Assembly: GCA_001305055.1 (NCBI GenBank)
Contig: BBZX01000001.1
Location: forward strand, 248,001 to 312,000
Length of the DNA: 64,000 nt
DNA from: Clostridia bacterium UC5.1-1C12
Lineage (GTDB): Bacteria > Bacillota_I > Bacilli_A > Erysipelotrichales > Erysipelotrichaceae
Direction: 5' to 3'
A program made the translations under genes and the position numbers. Positions 19,762-29,265 of this stretch are shown here, piece after piece. Each line of letters begins with the position of its first letter. The stretch's first letter is position 1. The notes under the pieces are model-generated. The model did not search any database. It was given only the letters and a program-made list of their open reading frames with translations, and was not told the origin of the DNA.

Positions 19762-21348
19762 TTACGGTTCTAAAACTTCTCTCAATGTGTCTTTAAATTT
19801 GTATCTAATCTCAATTCGCATACCACTGTAAACATAAATCCTGTCAATGAAGAACAACAGCATTTGATTGGTTATCTGCTCTGCATTTAGAAATTCATGT
19901 GCAGTTGCACTTAGCTGATTAAGCTCAGGATCAATCGCACTTTGCAGCTCGGATAATTGTTTTTCTGTGTTTTGCTTTTCTTGATTATACTGTTCAAGTT
20001 CCATTGCAAGATGGTCACGAATTGCCATAAATTCATTTCTGCTAATAGCACCATCAGAGTATCTTTCATAAGCAGTTACTTTTGCCTGACTGTTTTGTTT
20101 GATACTCTTTTCTAATCTTAGAATAGATTGCTTCAGATTAGCTTCTGTACCTTTGGTTTTACCAACAGCGTCTTTCAGTTTCTTTTCATAGTCTACAATC
20201 AGATTCAGCATACTGACGAAGTTATCAGTAACAACTTTTTCCAAATCTTTTTCCATGAATCTTTCACCTACGGGACACTCTGTATCTTCTACAAATCTTG
20301 ACTTATCACAATAATAAGCAACTTCTTTTCCTCTTGGATTTCTTGACATCGCTCTGCCACACACACCACATCGAATAAGTGAACGGAGCAAATAATCTTT
20401 GTTATCACGCTCATAATGACCAATCTTTCTGATTGCTGCCTGAGCTTTTTCATACTCCACATTATTTACTATCGCTTCATGACAGTCAGGAACAACAATC
20501 CATTCAGATTCATCACGCATAAAGGTATGTTCTACCTCAATGTTTTTCCATTGCCTTGTTTGACTTACTACTGCACCTGTATAAATCTTGTGTTGGATAA
20601 TTCTTCGTATATTAGAACTGTCCCAACTATTTCCTTTTGAAACTTTTCGATGTTTCTTTTTATCAGGAAACATCCTCCTAAAATACTGTGCCGGAGTTTC
20701 AATTTTCTCTCTATTCAATACAGTAGCTATCTCACTCACGATTTTTCCGTTGATTGCCATATCAAAGATTCTTCTAACAACGGGAGCTGTTTCAGGGTCA
20801 ACAAGTAAATGATTTTTATTCTTCGGGTCTTTTATATACCCATAAGGAGCAAATGAACCGATATATTGTCCCTTCTTTGCTTTGGCTCGCATTACTGTTT
20901 TAATCTTTTGCGACAAGTCCTTACTATAAAAGGAATAGACTATAGATTGCATAACAACATCTATACCGCCTGTTGTACCAATATAGTTGTTGCTGTCGTA
21001 ATTGTCATTAACGGAGATAAAGCGTACTCCCAAGAAAGGGAAGATACGCTCTAAATAATCGCCAATTTCAACATAATCACGAAAAAATCGGCTAAAATCC
21101 TTACAGATAACAAGCTTTGAATCACCATTTTTTAAATGCTCAATCATACTTTCAAAAGCCGGACGATGATCGTTTGTACCTGTATAACCATCATCTACAA
21201 ACTCTTGTACCTCATACGATTGAAGTTCTTTGTGGCTATTCAAATATTGATGAAGAAGTGAACGCTGATTCGCTATACTATCACTTTCAGTTTTATGCTT
21301 CATATCTCTATCAGCACTTGATAATCTGATATACAAATATAGTTTCAC
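19762..21348 (-). CDS. Large serine recombinase 3 of the ICE integration triplet
   Basis: Integrates and excises the element. 528 aa and intact. The resolvase-type catalytic domain starts LYLYIRLSSADRD with the nucleophile serine in RLSS, followed by VDDGYTGTNDHRPAFESM and KDFSRFFRDYVEIGDYLE. The recombinase domain includes KIKTVMRAKAKKGQYIGSF and APYGYIKDPKNKNHLLVDPE. A zinc ribbon has CGVCGRAMSRNPRG and later cysteines. The C-terminus is a long coiled coil ending in FIDRIYVYSGMRIEI. Its start overlaps the stop of recombinase 2 (ATGA), so the three are translated together. It is the gene nearest the hsdM junction. Confidence 0.95.
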   Translation of the reverse strand: MKLYLYIRLSSADRDMKHKTESDSIANQRSLLHQYLNSHKELQSYEVQEFVDDGYTGTNDHRPAFESMIEHLKNGDSKLVICKDFSRFFRDYVEIGDYLERIFPFLGVRFISVNDNYDSNNYIGTTGGIDVVMQSIVYSFYSKDLSQKIKTVMRAKAKKGQYIGSFAPYGYIKDPKNKNHLLVDPETAPVVRRIFDMAINGKIVSEIATVLNREKIETPAQYFRRMFPDKKKHRKVSKGNSWDSSNIRRIIQHKIYTGAVVSQTRQWKNIEVEHTFMRDESEWIVVPDCHEAIVNNVEYEKAQAAIRKIGHYERDNKDYLLRSLIRCGVCGRAMSRNPRGKEVAYYCDKSRFVEDTECPVGERFMEKDLEKVVTDNFVSMLNLIVDYEKKLKDAVGKTKGTEANLKQSILRLEKSIKQNSQAKVTAYERYSDGAISRNEFMAIRDHLAMELEQYNQEKQNTEKQLSELQSAIDPELNQLSATAHEFLNAEQITNQMLLFFIDRIYVYSGMRIEIRYKFKDTLREVLEP

Positions 21349-23073
21349 TTTGCTTCGCCTCCCATCAATTCTTCATATGCAGATAACAGAACAGCTAATG
21401 CATCCTGATACTTTAGCTTTACTTCGATTCTGCGTTCCTTTAAAGCTGGCTGATAAACAATAATCTTATCAACCATTGCTTTTAGGACACTTTCATCAAC
21501 TTCCTTTGACTGCTGAATCATCTGCATATGTAAATACCATTCATTTTTATCTGATAAAGCCTTTTTTAATTTTCTGTTGCTTCATCTGTAAAGAGTTATA
21601 TTGAGCATTAAGTTCCTGATACTCATTGTCAAACTGTTGCTTCATATATTGGTATTCTTCCGGTGTCAAAATACCTTCCGTAAAATCTTCATATAGCCTT
21701 TCTCGTTTACCTTGCCTGTTCTTGATTTTCACCAATATGCTCTGCATTTCTTCCTTATAGACAGCTTGTTGTTTTGTCGCACTATCGGAATGATTTAATT
21801 TCTGAATCAATTCTTCAAAATCACAGAAAATATGAAGCTGGTCTGATAATACATTCCACACAATCTCTTTGAGTTTATCTTGTGAAACAGAATGTGTACC
21901 ACCGCATTTCTTATATTTGTAGTTCGGACATTCATAAGTTCCAGATAGCTTTTGGTCTGGACGATAACGATGGTATCGCATTTTACTTCCACACTCACCA
22001 CAATAAACAAAGCCTTTTAAAATTGGCGGATTACTTTCTCTGTATTCCTTGCTTTTTTCAAGTCTTTCTTCCCAAACTTTTTCGTCCTTCAATTTCCATT
22101 TTCTTTGCCTTATCAAATACTTCTTGAGTAACAAGTGGTTCGTGCATATTCTCAAGCACACGCCATTTGCTTTCATCAGGCTCATATTGATAGTTAGGTT
22201 TTCCTAAATACAAAGCTGTTGGCATTCTTCCAAATACAAGATGTCCTAAATAGGTAGGGTTTCTTAAAATCTGCTTAATAAGTTGTGCAGACCACTTTGA
22301 AGTTTCATATCGTTTATCACTTGTCTGTCCTCTGAGGTAGCGAAGCTTCCCGGAGAAGGAATACCTTCATCATTAAAAGTATTTGCAATATGATTAAGTG
22401 GTACTTTATCAATCCTCATCTGAAAGATTCGTGTAACATTAGCTGCCGTTTCAGGGTCAGGCTCAAAACGATACTCCCTTGTGGTTGATTTTATATATCC
22501 ATACGGAATCATACTTGGGATATGTTCTCCTGCAAGTTGTTTCGTATGTACCGCAGTAGATACTTTTTTTGAAATATCTTTTGAATAGTAACTGTTAATT
22601 AGATTCTTTAATGGAATCAACAAACTTTCTGCCGAACCATCTGTTTCAAAGCTATCGTAATTATCAGATACCGAAATAAATCTTACTCCCATAAAAGGGA
22701 ATACATTTTCAAGTAGATTTCCGGCTTCAATATAATCACGAGAAAATCTTGAAAAGTCCTTGATAACAAGTGCTTTTATCTTTCCATTATTGATGTCGTT
22801 TAATAACCTTTGAAACTCAGGACGATTGGTATTTGTTCCTGTCCAACCATTATCACAATAAACATCAACCAAATGAAGATATGGGTGTTCTTCCACATAT
22901 TCCTTGCAGATTTCAATCTGACCCTCAATAGATTCACCTTTATCATCTTTACCACTGTTTTCAATGGAAAGTCTTGCATAAATCGCTGTCTGCCATTCCA
23001 AAACTTGTTCAGGTGCAACAGGCTTAATGGATTCAACCGCTTCTTTATATGTTCTTCTTGCTCTTCTTGCCAT
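21345..23073 (-). CDS. Large serine recombinase 2 of the triplet (about three frameshifts)
   Basis: Reassembles to about 576 aa. An unusual N-terminal extension (MARRARRTYKEAVESIKPV) precedes the catalytic domain TAIYARLSIENSGKDD (serine in RLS). Then come DNGWTGTNTNRPEF, KDFSRFSRDYIEAGNLLE and the DNYDS segment. The recombinase domain includes IPSMIPYGYIKSTTREYRFE. The zinc ribbon is VYCGECGSKMRYHRYRPDQK with C-P-N-Y-K-Y-K-K-C downstream. The tail is VDESVLKAMVDKIIVYQPAL. Breaks near 22300, 22115 and 21560. It begins 2 bases after the stop of recombinase 1. The three proteins differ throughout, so this is not a recent tandem duplication. Confidence 0.9.
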
Positions 23074-23075
23074 AA

Positions 23076-24705
23076 TCAGACAACCTCCTCAATTATTTCT
23101 GAAAATCTTTCTACATACTGCATTGCACTATGAAGCTGGTCTTCATAACGAAAAACAACTTCAATATGCTTTGAGTCATAGATAATAATTCGTTCAATCA
23201 AATTCACTATCACAGACCTTTGAAGCTCCGTAATGTTTTCATACTGTTTGAAAAGCTCTATCCAAGTAGCACTTCTTTGATTACTTTCCACAGCCTGCTC
23301 TCGCTCTTCTTTTAATTGAACAAGGGATTGTTGCCTTGCTTGAATTTTTCTGTCATAGCCGGCACGAAACTCCATATATTCTTCCTTACTTATAACACCA
23401 TCTGCCATATCACTGTAAAGATTAAGCTTCAAATCTTGAAACCTTTGGATTTCTTCATTTAGCTTTGTCAGTTGAGCATCGTAATTGAATATCTCTCTTT
23501 GACTTTCCGGAAGTGCGGCTATGTAATCGAGTACCTCATCAAGTCTGCATATCTGCTGAATATGGTCTTGTACAAGCGACAGCACAATCTTATTAAGCTT
23601 GCTTTCACTGAAGCTATGAGAGCTGCAACCAAGCTTTGCTTTGTGAGTGGAACAAACATAGTAGTAATATTTCTTACCTCTGCTTGGAACAGCTTTACGA
23701 ACCATTGTATGTTCGCAATCTCCGCAATGAACATAACCGGAAAACAGGTGTACAGATTCTTCTTGCGGTGCTACTCGCACATCTCGTTGAAGTAATGACT
23801 GTACTGTATCAAAATCAATTTTAGTAACAATTGCTTCGTGATTTTCTTCAATCACAATCCAATCTTCTCGGCTATATTGAATTTCCTTTTTCACCTTGTA
23901 GTTAGGTGTTCCTCGCTTATGCTGAATAAGCGTTCCAAGATAAACCTCGTTTGTTAGAATCCTAAGAACTGCAACAGGTGTCCATAACGCTATTTCATTA
24001 GCTCTGAATCCTGATTCGTATCTCATTCCATTAGATCGCTTATATTCCATAGGACTAAGCACTCCCATATCATTAAGCTTTTCTGCGATACCGGAATTGC
24101 TCATACCTTGAAGTCTTAAACGGAAAATGAGTTCCACAACTTGTGCTGCCTGTTCATCAACAAGAAGCTTATTCTTGTTTTCAGGGTCTTTCTTATATCC
24201 ATAGACTGCAAAAGCACCGATAAAATCTCCCATCTTTCTTTTAATATCCAGCTGACTGCGAATCTTCATGGAAATATCCTTACAATAAGCGTCATTGATT
24301 AGATTCTTAAATGGAACAATCAGAGAATCTGACTGTGATTTTTCTCCGGCACTATCATAGTTATCATTGATTGCAATAAACCTTACTCCCATAAAAGGGA
24401 ATATCTTTTCAAGATAACGACCTGAGTCTATGTAGTTTCTTGCAAAACGGGATAAGTCTTTACAAATGATACAATCGATTTTCTTTGCCTTAACATCTTC
24501 CATCATTTGTTTAAATCCGGGTCTTTCAAAACTTACTCCCGAATAACCGTCATCAACATATTCTTTAATGATAACCATATCTTTTTATTCTGAATAAATC
24601 TCGGATAATCTCTTTCTGGCTTCCGATTGATTCACTTTCAGCTTTATCGCCATCATCACGAGAAAGTCTCGTATATGCTCCGACATTCCATATTTTTTCT
24701 GCCAT
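23076..24705 (-). CDS. Large serine recombinase 1 of the triplet (one frameshift)
   Basis: About 542 aa. The ATG at 24705 (MAEKIWNVGAYTRLSRDDGD, catalytic serine in TRLS) follows AGGAGATGA. One extra A near 24588 breaks the frame before MVIIKEYVDDGYSGVSFERP. Next are CKDLSRFARNYIDSGRYLEK, DNYDSAGEKSQSDSLIVPFK, a recombinase domain (KMGDFIGAFAVYGYKKD), a zinc ribbon (HCGDCEHTMVRKAVPSRGKK) and a coiled coil. First gene of the triplet operon. Serine integrase triplets are known in some Tn1549-like ICEs of streptococci; I recall rather than verify that some target hsdM. Confidence 0.92.
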
Positions 24706-24793
24706 AATGAATCATCTCCTTTCACCAGCAGAGTACCCTTTTTACGGAAATTTGTTTAGGATGTCGAGACTGTTCCCGACACCCTTGACAAAT

Positions 24794-25033
24794 CTACAAA
24801 CTGCGAATATATGCTTCTAGTCGCTGTTCCAATGTTACTCCTTCCTCTTGAAAACTGACCTTTACAACCACATCACCATCAAGATAACAATATGGATTTT
24901 TAATCTGTTTGATATATTGCTTGATTCTTTCTTCTCGTGGAAGGCTCATATCCACCTTTACCGATTGACGCTCCACAAGCTCTTTAGGATCAACGGTACG
25001 AATATCTATCTTTTTCATTTGTTCTGCATTCAT
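24794..25033 (-). CDS. Small DUF6870-like ICE protein
   Basis: 79 aa, MNAEQMKKIDIRTVDPKELV start, with LPREERIKQYIKQIKNPYCY and VVVKVSFQEEGVTLEQRL. This pattern is common next to serine recombinases in Tn1549-type elements. It follows the MazF-like gene by 6 bases and could be a partner or antitoxin, but toxin-antitoxin pairs usually have the antitoxin first. Function unknown. Confidence 0.6.
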   Translation of the reverse strand: MNAEQMKKIDIRTVDPKELVERQSVKVDMSLPREERIKQYIKQIKNPYCYLDGDVVVKVSFQEEGVTLEQRLEAYIRSL

Positions 25034-25039
25034 CCGTTA

Positions 25040-25432
25040 TCACCCCATTCTTGGTTCTTTGACAGAAATCAAATAATTTAACGATAGGCTTCTAAGAAGT
25101 GCTTTATCAATTCCCAATAATTCTTTTTTTGTTGTCTTTCCTAAGTATGATTTAATACGCTTTTTATCTATCGTTCTAATTTGTTCAAGTAAAACAATAG
25201 ACGGCTCTGCTAATGCGTCATTATTTCTAATTAAATAATGTGTTGGTAAACTTGGTTTATTTCCTACTTTTGTGGTTACCATAGCTACGATTAAAGTCGG
25301 TGCGTGTTTATTACCGGTATTATTCTGAATGACTACCACCGGTCGCATTCCTCCTTGTTCAGAGCCGCATACAGGGTTCAAATCAGCATAATATATATCG
25401 CCTCTACGATACGCCCAATCTTTCTTCATCAT
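25040..25432 (-). CDS. PemK/MazF-family endoribonuclease toxin-like protein
   Basis: 130 aa with the full PemK/MazF pattern: YRRGDIYYADLNPVCGSEQG, GGMRPVVVIQNNTGNKHAP, TLIVAMVTTKVG, SIVLLEQIRTIDKKRI with the conserved arginine. The RGD-like loop and QIRTIDKKR region form the active-site groove in MazF proteins. A strong AAAGGAGG ribosome site precedes the start. In ICEs such genes may stabilise the element. No classical AbrB or ParD-type antitoxin is upstream. Intact. Confidence 0.88.
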   Translation of the reverse strand: MMKKDWAYRRGDIYYADLNPVCGSEQGGMRPVVVIQNNTGNKHAPTLIVAMVTTKVGNKPSLPTHYLIRNNDALAEPSIVLLEQIRTIDKKRIKSYLGKTTKKELLGIDKALLRSLSLNYLISVKEPRMG

Positions 25433-25579
25433 AAAAATGACCTCCTTTTTTTCTTGGGTATGTACCGAAAAGCTGCAACAGCAAAATAAGCAATTACAGC
25501 TTTTCCATGCGTATATGTGAACCCTACATTTGTTCTAAACACCCCTAGGGAGAGATAAAGTATCTTTATTGGGAAATCA

Positions 25580-25678
25580 TCAAGCGACTGTTAGCGAAAC
25601 AGTTCCATAGGGTTTCTGCCCTCCGCCGGGTTCTCCGCCAGCTCCGTAGAGAAGTATCATTGTACCTGTTGCTTTCAT
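25580..25678 (-). CDS. Possible 32-aa glycine-rich leader peptide in the 25.4-25.96 kb spacer
   Basis: MKATGTMILLYGAGGEPGGG then QKPYGTVSLTVA, an unusually patterned short open frame in a 529-base region without other genes. The ribosome site is weak (AAGG). It may be a translated leader upstream of the MazF and recombinase genes, or chance. The spacer also has a boxA-like sequence at 25841-25860. Confidence 0.35.
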   Translation of the reverse strand: MKATGTMILLYGAGGEPGGGQKPYGTVSLTVA

Positions 25679-25840
25679 TGCCTTATTGAGTGCTACTCAA
25701 TATTTACTAGCTGATAAGACTCGCTCGTGTAATCCTGTAAATAATATTTTTGATTTGCTTATTTACTTCGTACAGTTGTGGCGTATCACTGACGTGGCTG
25801 ATGTTTTCACACCGACAACAGGAACGTACCTGATGAATGA

Positions 25841-25860
25841 TATTCAATTTTCAAAGATCT
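25841..25860 (-). promoter_or_regulatory. boxA-like sequence at the head of the leader
   Basis: Minus strand GATCTTTGAAAATTGAA resembles the boxA element (TGYTCTTTGAAAACT) found in rRNA leaders, which recruits NusB/S10. It lies about 400 bases upstream of the MazF-like gene. Similarity only. Confidence 0.35.
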
Positions 25861-25961
25861 AAGTTTTTTGTACTTTTCTTGAGTACATCTAAAGTTTAAC
25901 TGATTTCATTTCTGATTTTTATGACCTCGTACGGCGTTTACCCACCGTGGTACGGCGGATT

Positions 25962-26249
25962 TTATATTTTTTTCTTCAAAGCTTGTAGCTGAGTAATCAT
26001 AGAATCAATATCTTTACTAGCTTTGTAATTTGGAATACTACATCCAATCAATAAATAATCTGTGCTGACATTGAAGAAAAAGCCAATTTCAATCAGCAGA
26101 TCAATAGATACTCCCTGTAAACCTCTTTCGAGCTTTCCGAGATTACTTGTACTAACATTCAATTTTTCTGCCAGCTGTTCTTGCGTCAGTCCTTTTTCCT
26201 TTCTCAAATTTTGGATTCGCTTTCCCATCTCTTTTAAATCGTAATACAT
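25962..26249 (-). CDS. XRE-family transcriptional regulator
   Basis: 95 aa. One helix-turn-helix domain: MGKRIQNLRKEKGLTQEQLA, EKLNVSTSNLGKLERGLQGV, then IDLLIEIGFFFNVSTDYLL, a Cro/CI-type fold. I choose the ATG at 26249 (MYYDLKEM) because AAAGGAGG precedes it. Located between the recombinase/toxin end and the ImmR switch, so it probably regulates excision genes. Intact. Confidence 0.88.
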   Translation of the reverse strand: MYYDLKEMGKRIQNLRKEKGLTQEQLAEKLNVSTSNLGKLERGLQGVSIDLLIEIGFFFNVSTDYLLIGCSIPNYKASKDIDSMITQLQALKKKI

Positions 26250-26479
26250 ACCGTTTCCTCCTTTACGGCATAAATCAGAAACCGATAATTTCAGGCTTCC
26301 GTTTATGCAATGTCTGGAAGACGGCATAAAAAATGCCCCGCACCGCTATTGGCACGAGGCAATAAGATAATATGTAGTTTTCTTAATATGCTGCTATCTC
26401 CCAGCATACCAAGCTTAACACTTTACAAGTCGGACTTTCAGTAGGGAAACTGTCGGACTTTTGTCGGATTTTAGTCGGA

Positions 26480-27040
26480 CTAACCGTAATACCATTCATC
26501 ACATTCTTCCTTCATATCAATGAGGAAACTTTTCAATTTTGGCAAGCTACTTCCCCAAAGAGATAAGCCAAATAACATAATGGCTTCTTTTTTACGGTCA
26601 TAAAAGCTACTGCGTTCCATATCCAAAATTTCCAGCAATTCAGATTCTCTATATTTGAAACGAGTAAGGTAACACTTCGATAAAATCTCACAGTACAAAT
26701 CTCCTCTGCATGGATATTCCCTTACTCGAAGCATGGTACTCTCCACCAGCTCGATCAACCACTTGGTTTCAAACAAACTGCGAATGCGTTCTTCAAAACG
26801 CTCTCTTGCTTCATCCGGAGCAAAGGTTTCCAAATAAATTAAAGCATTATCCAAATTAGAACCGCAGTAACAAATCAAATCTTCGTGTACCTCGTCTGCA
26901 CGACCAACTGTTGACCAGCAGACATCTCTATAAATTGATAAAATCAGTTTAGAACGTTCATATAGAACTTTCTCATCTACCTGCTGCATTCTGCACAGCA
27001 TACGAATACTGTTTAATGCCTGTGTATTATTTCTACTCAT
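26480..27040 (-). CDS. ArpU/sigma-like helix-turn-helix protein (putative regulator)
   Basis: 186 aa, mostly helical. The C-terminal part LLEILDMERSSFYDRKKEA followed by IMLFGLSLWG resembles the region-4-like helix-turn-helix of ArpU phage regulators (SSYYRYRKEALRLFG). No other domain is recognised; the N-terminus contains two cysteines (ICYCGSN). It is transcribed divergently from immR from a TTGACA-16-TATAAT promoter that lies among the GAAGTT sites. It could be the activator of the transfer or excision genes once ImmR is removed. That role is inference. Confidence 0.6.
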   Translation of the reverse strand: MSRNNTQALNSIRMLCRMQQVDEKVLYERSKLILSIYRDVCWSTVGRADEVHEDLICYCGSNLDNALIYLETFAPDEARERFEERIRSLFETKWLIELVESTMLRVREYPCRGDLYCEILSKCYLTRFKYRESELLEILDMERSSFYDRKKEAIMLFGLSLWGSSLPKLKSFLIDMKEECDEWYYG

Positions 27041-27175
27041 AAGAGACTCCTTTCAGATGTCAATCACATAATTTTAAATTCCTTTCTAAGCCTGTATTCA
27101 GCTAAAGGGAAACAAATACTGTAAACAGGCAAATTGATTTTTTAGATAAGTTTTATTTTCATGTTCGGAACAAAT

Positions 27176-27303
27176 CAGAAGTTTGTATTCGGAAGTTCTT
27201 GACATCTTTAAACTTCCGATATATAATGTAATCGAAGTTAAACTTCTGTTTCAATACTAATTATATCTATTTTCAGAAGTTTGTCAATAACTAATCGGAA
27301 GTT
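27176..27303. promoter_or_regulatory. Divergent immR / ArpU-like promoters with six GAAGTT half-sites
   Basis: Plus strand promoter TTGACA (27199-27204), 17 bases, TATAAT (27222-27227). Minus strand promoter TTGACA (27282-27287), 16 bases, TATAAT (27260-27265). GAAGTT or AACTTC occurs six to seven times (about 27178, 27192, 27211, 27235, 27241, 27276, 27298), several within the promoter spacers. This is the expected layout for an autoregulated XRE repressor. Confidence 0.75.
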
Positions 27304-27336
27304 ACAAAAATATTTTTTAGAAAGGACGGAACGATT

Positions 27337-27796
27337 ATGACTTTTGGTGAAAAAATAAAAAGAAGCTCGTTTAGCTATGAACTTATCTCAGACGGAGCTT
27401 GCCCAGCTAACTGGTATTTCCGAAAGATCTCTTTACACATACGAACAGCTGGGAACCCTCCCTAGAAAGAACAATATTAGAAAACTTGCAGAGGCTCTGC
27501 ACATATCTGTATCCTATTTGCTTGATGAAGATGAAACTGATACGCAAAGCCAAATAGATAACGATATTTTCATTATGGAAGCAAGGGAAAAGTTTGGCTC
27601 TAAAGGTGCCAAAGAAGCACAGGATGTTTTAGGACGAGTAAATTCTCTATTTGCCGGTGGTGATTTGGATGAAGAAGCAAAAGATGTATTTTTCCAAGCA
27701 GTCATGGCAGTTTATATGGATTCCAAGAAAAATGCTCGTGAAAAATTCACACCAAAAAATACAGGAAGCATAAAGATAAGGAATAAATTGTGCTAA
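27337..27796 (+). CDS. immR: ImmR-type XRE repressor (one frameshift)
   Basis: Starts at the ATG at 27337 (MTFGEKIK) behind AAAGGACGG. One A is missing near 27360, after which the frame reads ARLAMNLSQTELAQLTGISE and RSLYTYEQLGTLPRKNNIRK, a Cro/CI helix-turn-helix. The tail is acidic (FGSKGAKEAQDVLGRVNSLF) as in ICE repressors. About 153 aa. Followed by immA, so the pair matches the ImmR/ImmA module of ICEBs1: ImmR represses transfer genes and ImmA cleaves it after DNA damage or mating signals. The symbol reflects role and context. Confidence 0.78.
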
Positions 27797-27847
27797 TTCC
27801 TCATTCACAGAGTTTCGTTTTCTGTGTTCAATTGGGAGGTGACACAA

Positions 27848-28393
27848 GTGAGAACGGCAAAACATATTATAGAGACAGTAGAAAAATTGGTAAAGAAATA
27901 CCATACCAGAGATCCTTATGAGCTATGTAAACTATTAGGAATTAAAATTCACTACTACGACTTGGAAAAGAAATTAAAAGGATTCTTTTTTTACCAATCA
28001 AGACAGAAAAATATAGTTATAGACAGTAATGTAAATGAAATTCTTGAGCGTATTTTGGTTGCTCACGAATTAGGTCATGCAGTACTACATACAAAAATTG
28101 CGATGATGAAAGGCTTTCAAGAAATGGAAGTTCTGGACGGTGGTTCACAAGAAGAAGATGAAGCCAATTTCTTTGTGGCTGAACTTATTCTCGAAGATGA
28201 GAAAGTTTTGGAGCATCTTTCCGAATACTCATTTTTTGAAACTGCCAAAATGCTTTATGTTCCAGCAGCACTGCTGGATTATAAATTCACCTTACTTCAA
28301 GAAAAAGGAGAAATGCTCAATCCGATGTACATTCGTAAATCAGGGTTCCTGAAAGATGACTTAAGGGACTATGATGATATACATTACGAATGA
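27848..28393 (+). CDS. immA: ImmA/IrrE-type metallopeptidase (anti-repressor)
   Basis: 181 aa from the GTG at 27848, which follows GGGAGGTGAC. The zinc-binding site is VAHELGHAVLHTK (HExxH), with the third ligand region GGSQEEDEANFFVAELI (E-E-x-x-A-x-x-F-A-x-x-L). In ICEBs1 the homologue cleaves ImmR to induce the element. Directly downstream of the repressor gene on the same strand. Intact; ends at the terminator at 28398. Confidence 0.9.
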   Translation: MRTAKHIIETVEKLVKKYHTRDPYELCKLLGIKIHYYDLEKKLKGFFFYQSRQKNIVIDSNVNEILERILVAHELGHAVLHTKIAMMKGFQEMEVLDGGSQEEDEANFFVAELILEDEKVLEHLSEYSFFETAKMLYVPAALLDYKFTLLQEKGEMLNPMYIRKSGFLKDDLRDYDDIHYE

Positions 28394-28397
28394 TAAA

Positions 28398-28446
28398 AAG
28401 CTCAGACAGCGATGTATTTAAACATCAGCCGCTGAGCTTCTTTTGT
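28398..28446 (+). terminator. Terminator of immR-immA
   Basis: AAGCTCAG...CTGAGCTT with a branched loop, followed by CTTTTG. It insulates the switch from the converging qat operon. Confidence 0.7.
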
Positions 28447-28537
28447 TTATACGGAACTATTTTAAAAAGCAGACCTATAAACGAATTTCTGATTTCGCCT
28501 ATGGATATGTGCTTTATTTAATAATGCTTTACGAAGC

Positions 28538-29265
28538 TTATAATGTTAGAATAGTTTTAAAATTATTATACACATGTTCTGCTAAATCTTTATCATTTCT
28601 CACCATAGCTATTGATGTATATATATCAACCAACGACTTAGGATGGTATTTTTTCCGTTTACTTTCGAAAAAGGGCCATCACTTTCAATCAGAATACGTT
28701 CATCAGGAATTAATTTCACTCTCTGAAGTGCTTGAGTATTTAAAGTCATATTTGAATTAACTGAAAAGTAACACCCTAATTCTATTAAATCTTGCAAATG
28801 CTTAGTAGAACCGCCATACCAATGAACAATACATTTTCGTGGTTTATGTTTAGAAATGATTTCAATTAACTCTTTCTCGGCTCCTTTTATATGAACTGAT
28901 AGAAGCTTATTCTCATTTGCAGACATTTCAACAATTCTTTCAAAATAATACAACTGTTTTTTAATATCTAATGATTTAGCTGATTTGAAATCAAGTCCTA
29001 CCTCACCTATATAATTAACATTCTTAGCCATTCTAATAAAATGATTAAAGTCTTCATCTTTCAATGAAGTATCCAAAGGGTGAAATCCTAATGCAAATTT
29101 CAAATACTTTGTTTCTGGATACAAATTTTTGCAAGATAAATAAACGCCGGGGGAATTGGTCATACACAGAGTATATTGTTTATTTTCGTTGATTATTTTA
29201 TATAGTTCATTATGATTTTGATAGAAGTCTAAATGAAAATGTGTATCTATTAGACCGGAAATCAT
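28538..29265 (-). CDS. qatD: QatD, TatD-like hydrolase of the Qat anti-phage system (one frameshift)
   Basis: TatD-family metal-dependent nuclease. DTHFHLDF, ALGFHPLD, GEVGLDF, LLSVHIKGAEKEL, CIVHWYGGS and ESDGPFF supply the metal ligands (H, H, E, H, H, D). One T is missing near 28673; restored, the end reads KYHPKSLVDIYTSIAMVRND to a stop at 28538, about 242 aa. Its ATG overlaps the qatC stop (ATGA). A stand-alone housekeeping TatD is less likely because QatA, B and C precede it in order. It is required for defence in described Qat systems. Confidence 0.9.

Noticed and set aside
28443..28760. Plus-strand open frame of 105 codons after immA
   Set aside because: It lies on the opposite strand of the qatD 3' end, which aligns well with TatD-family sequence after one base is restored; no ribosome site.
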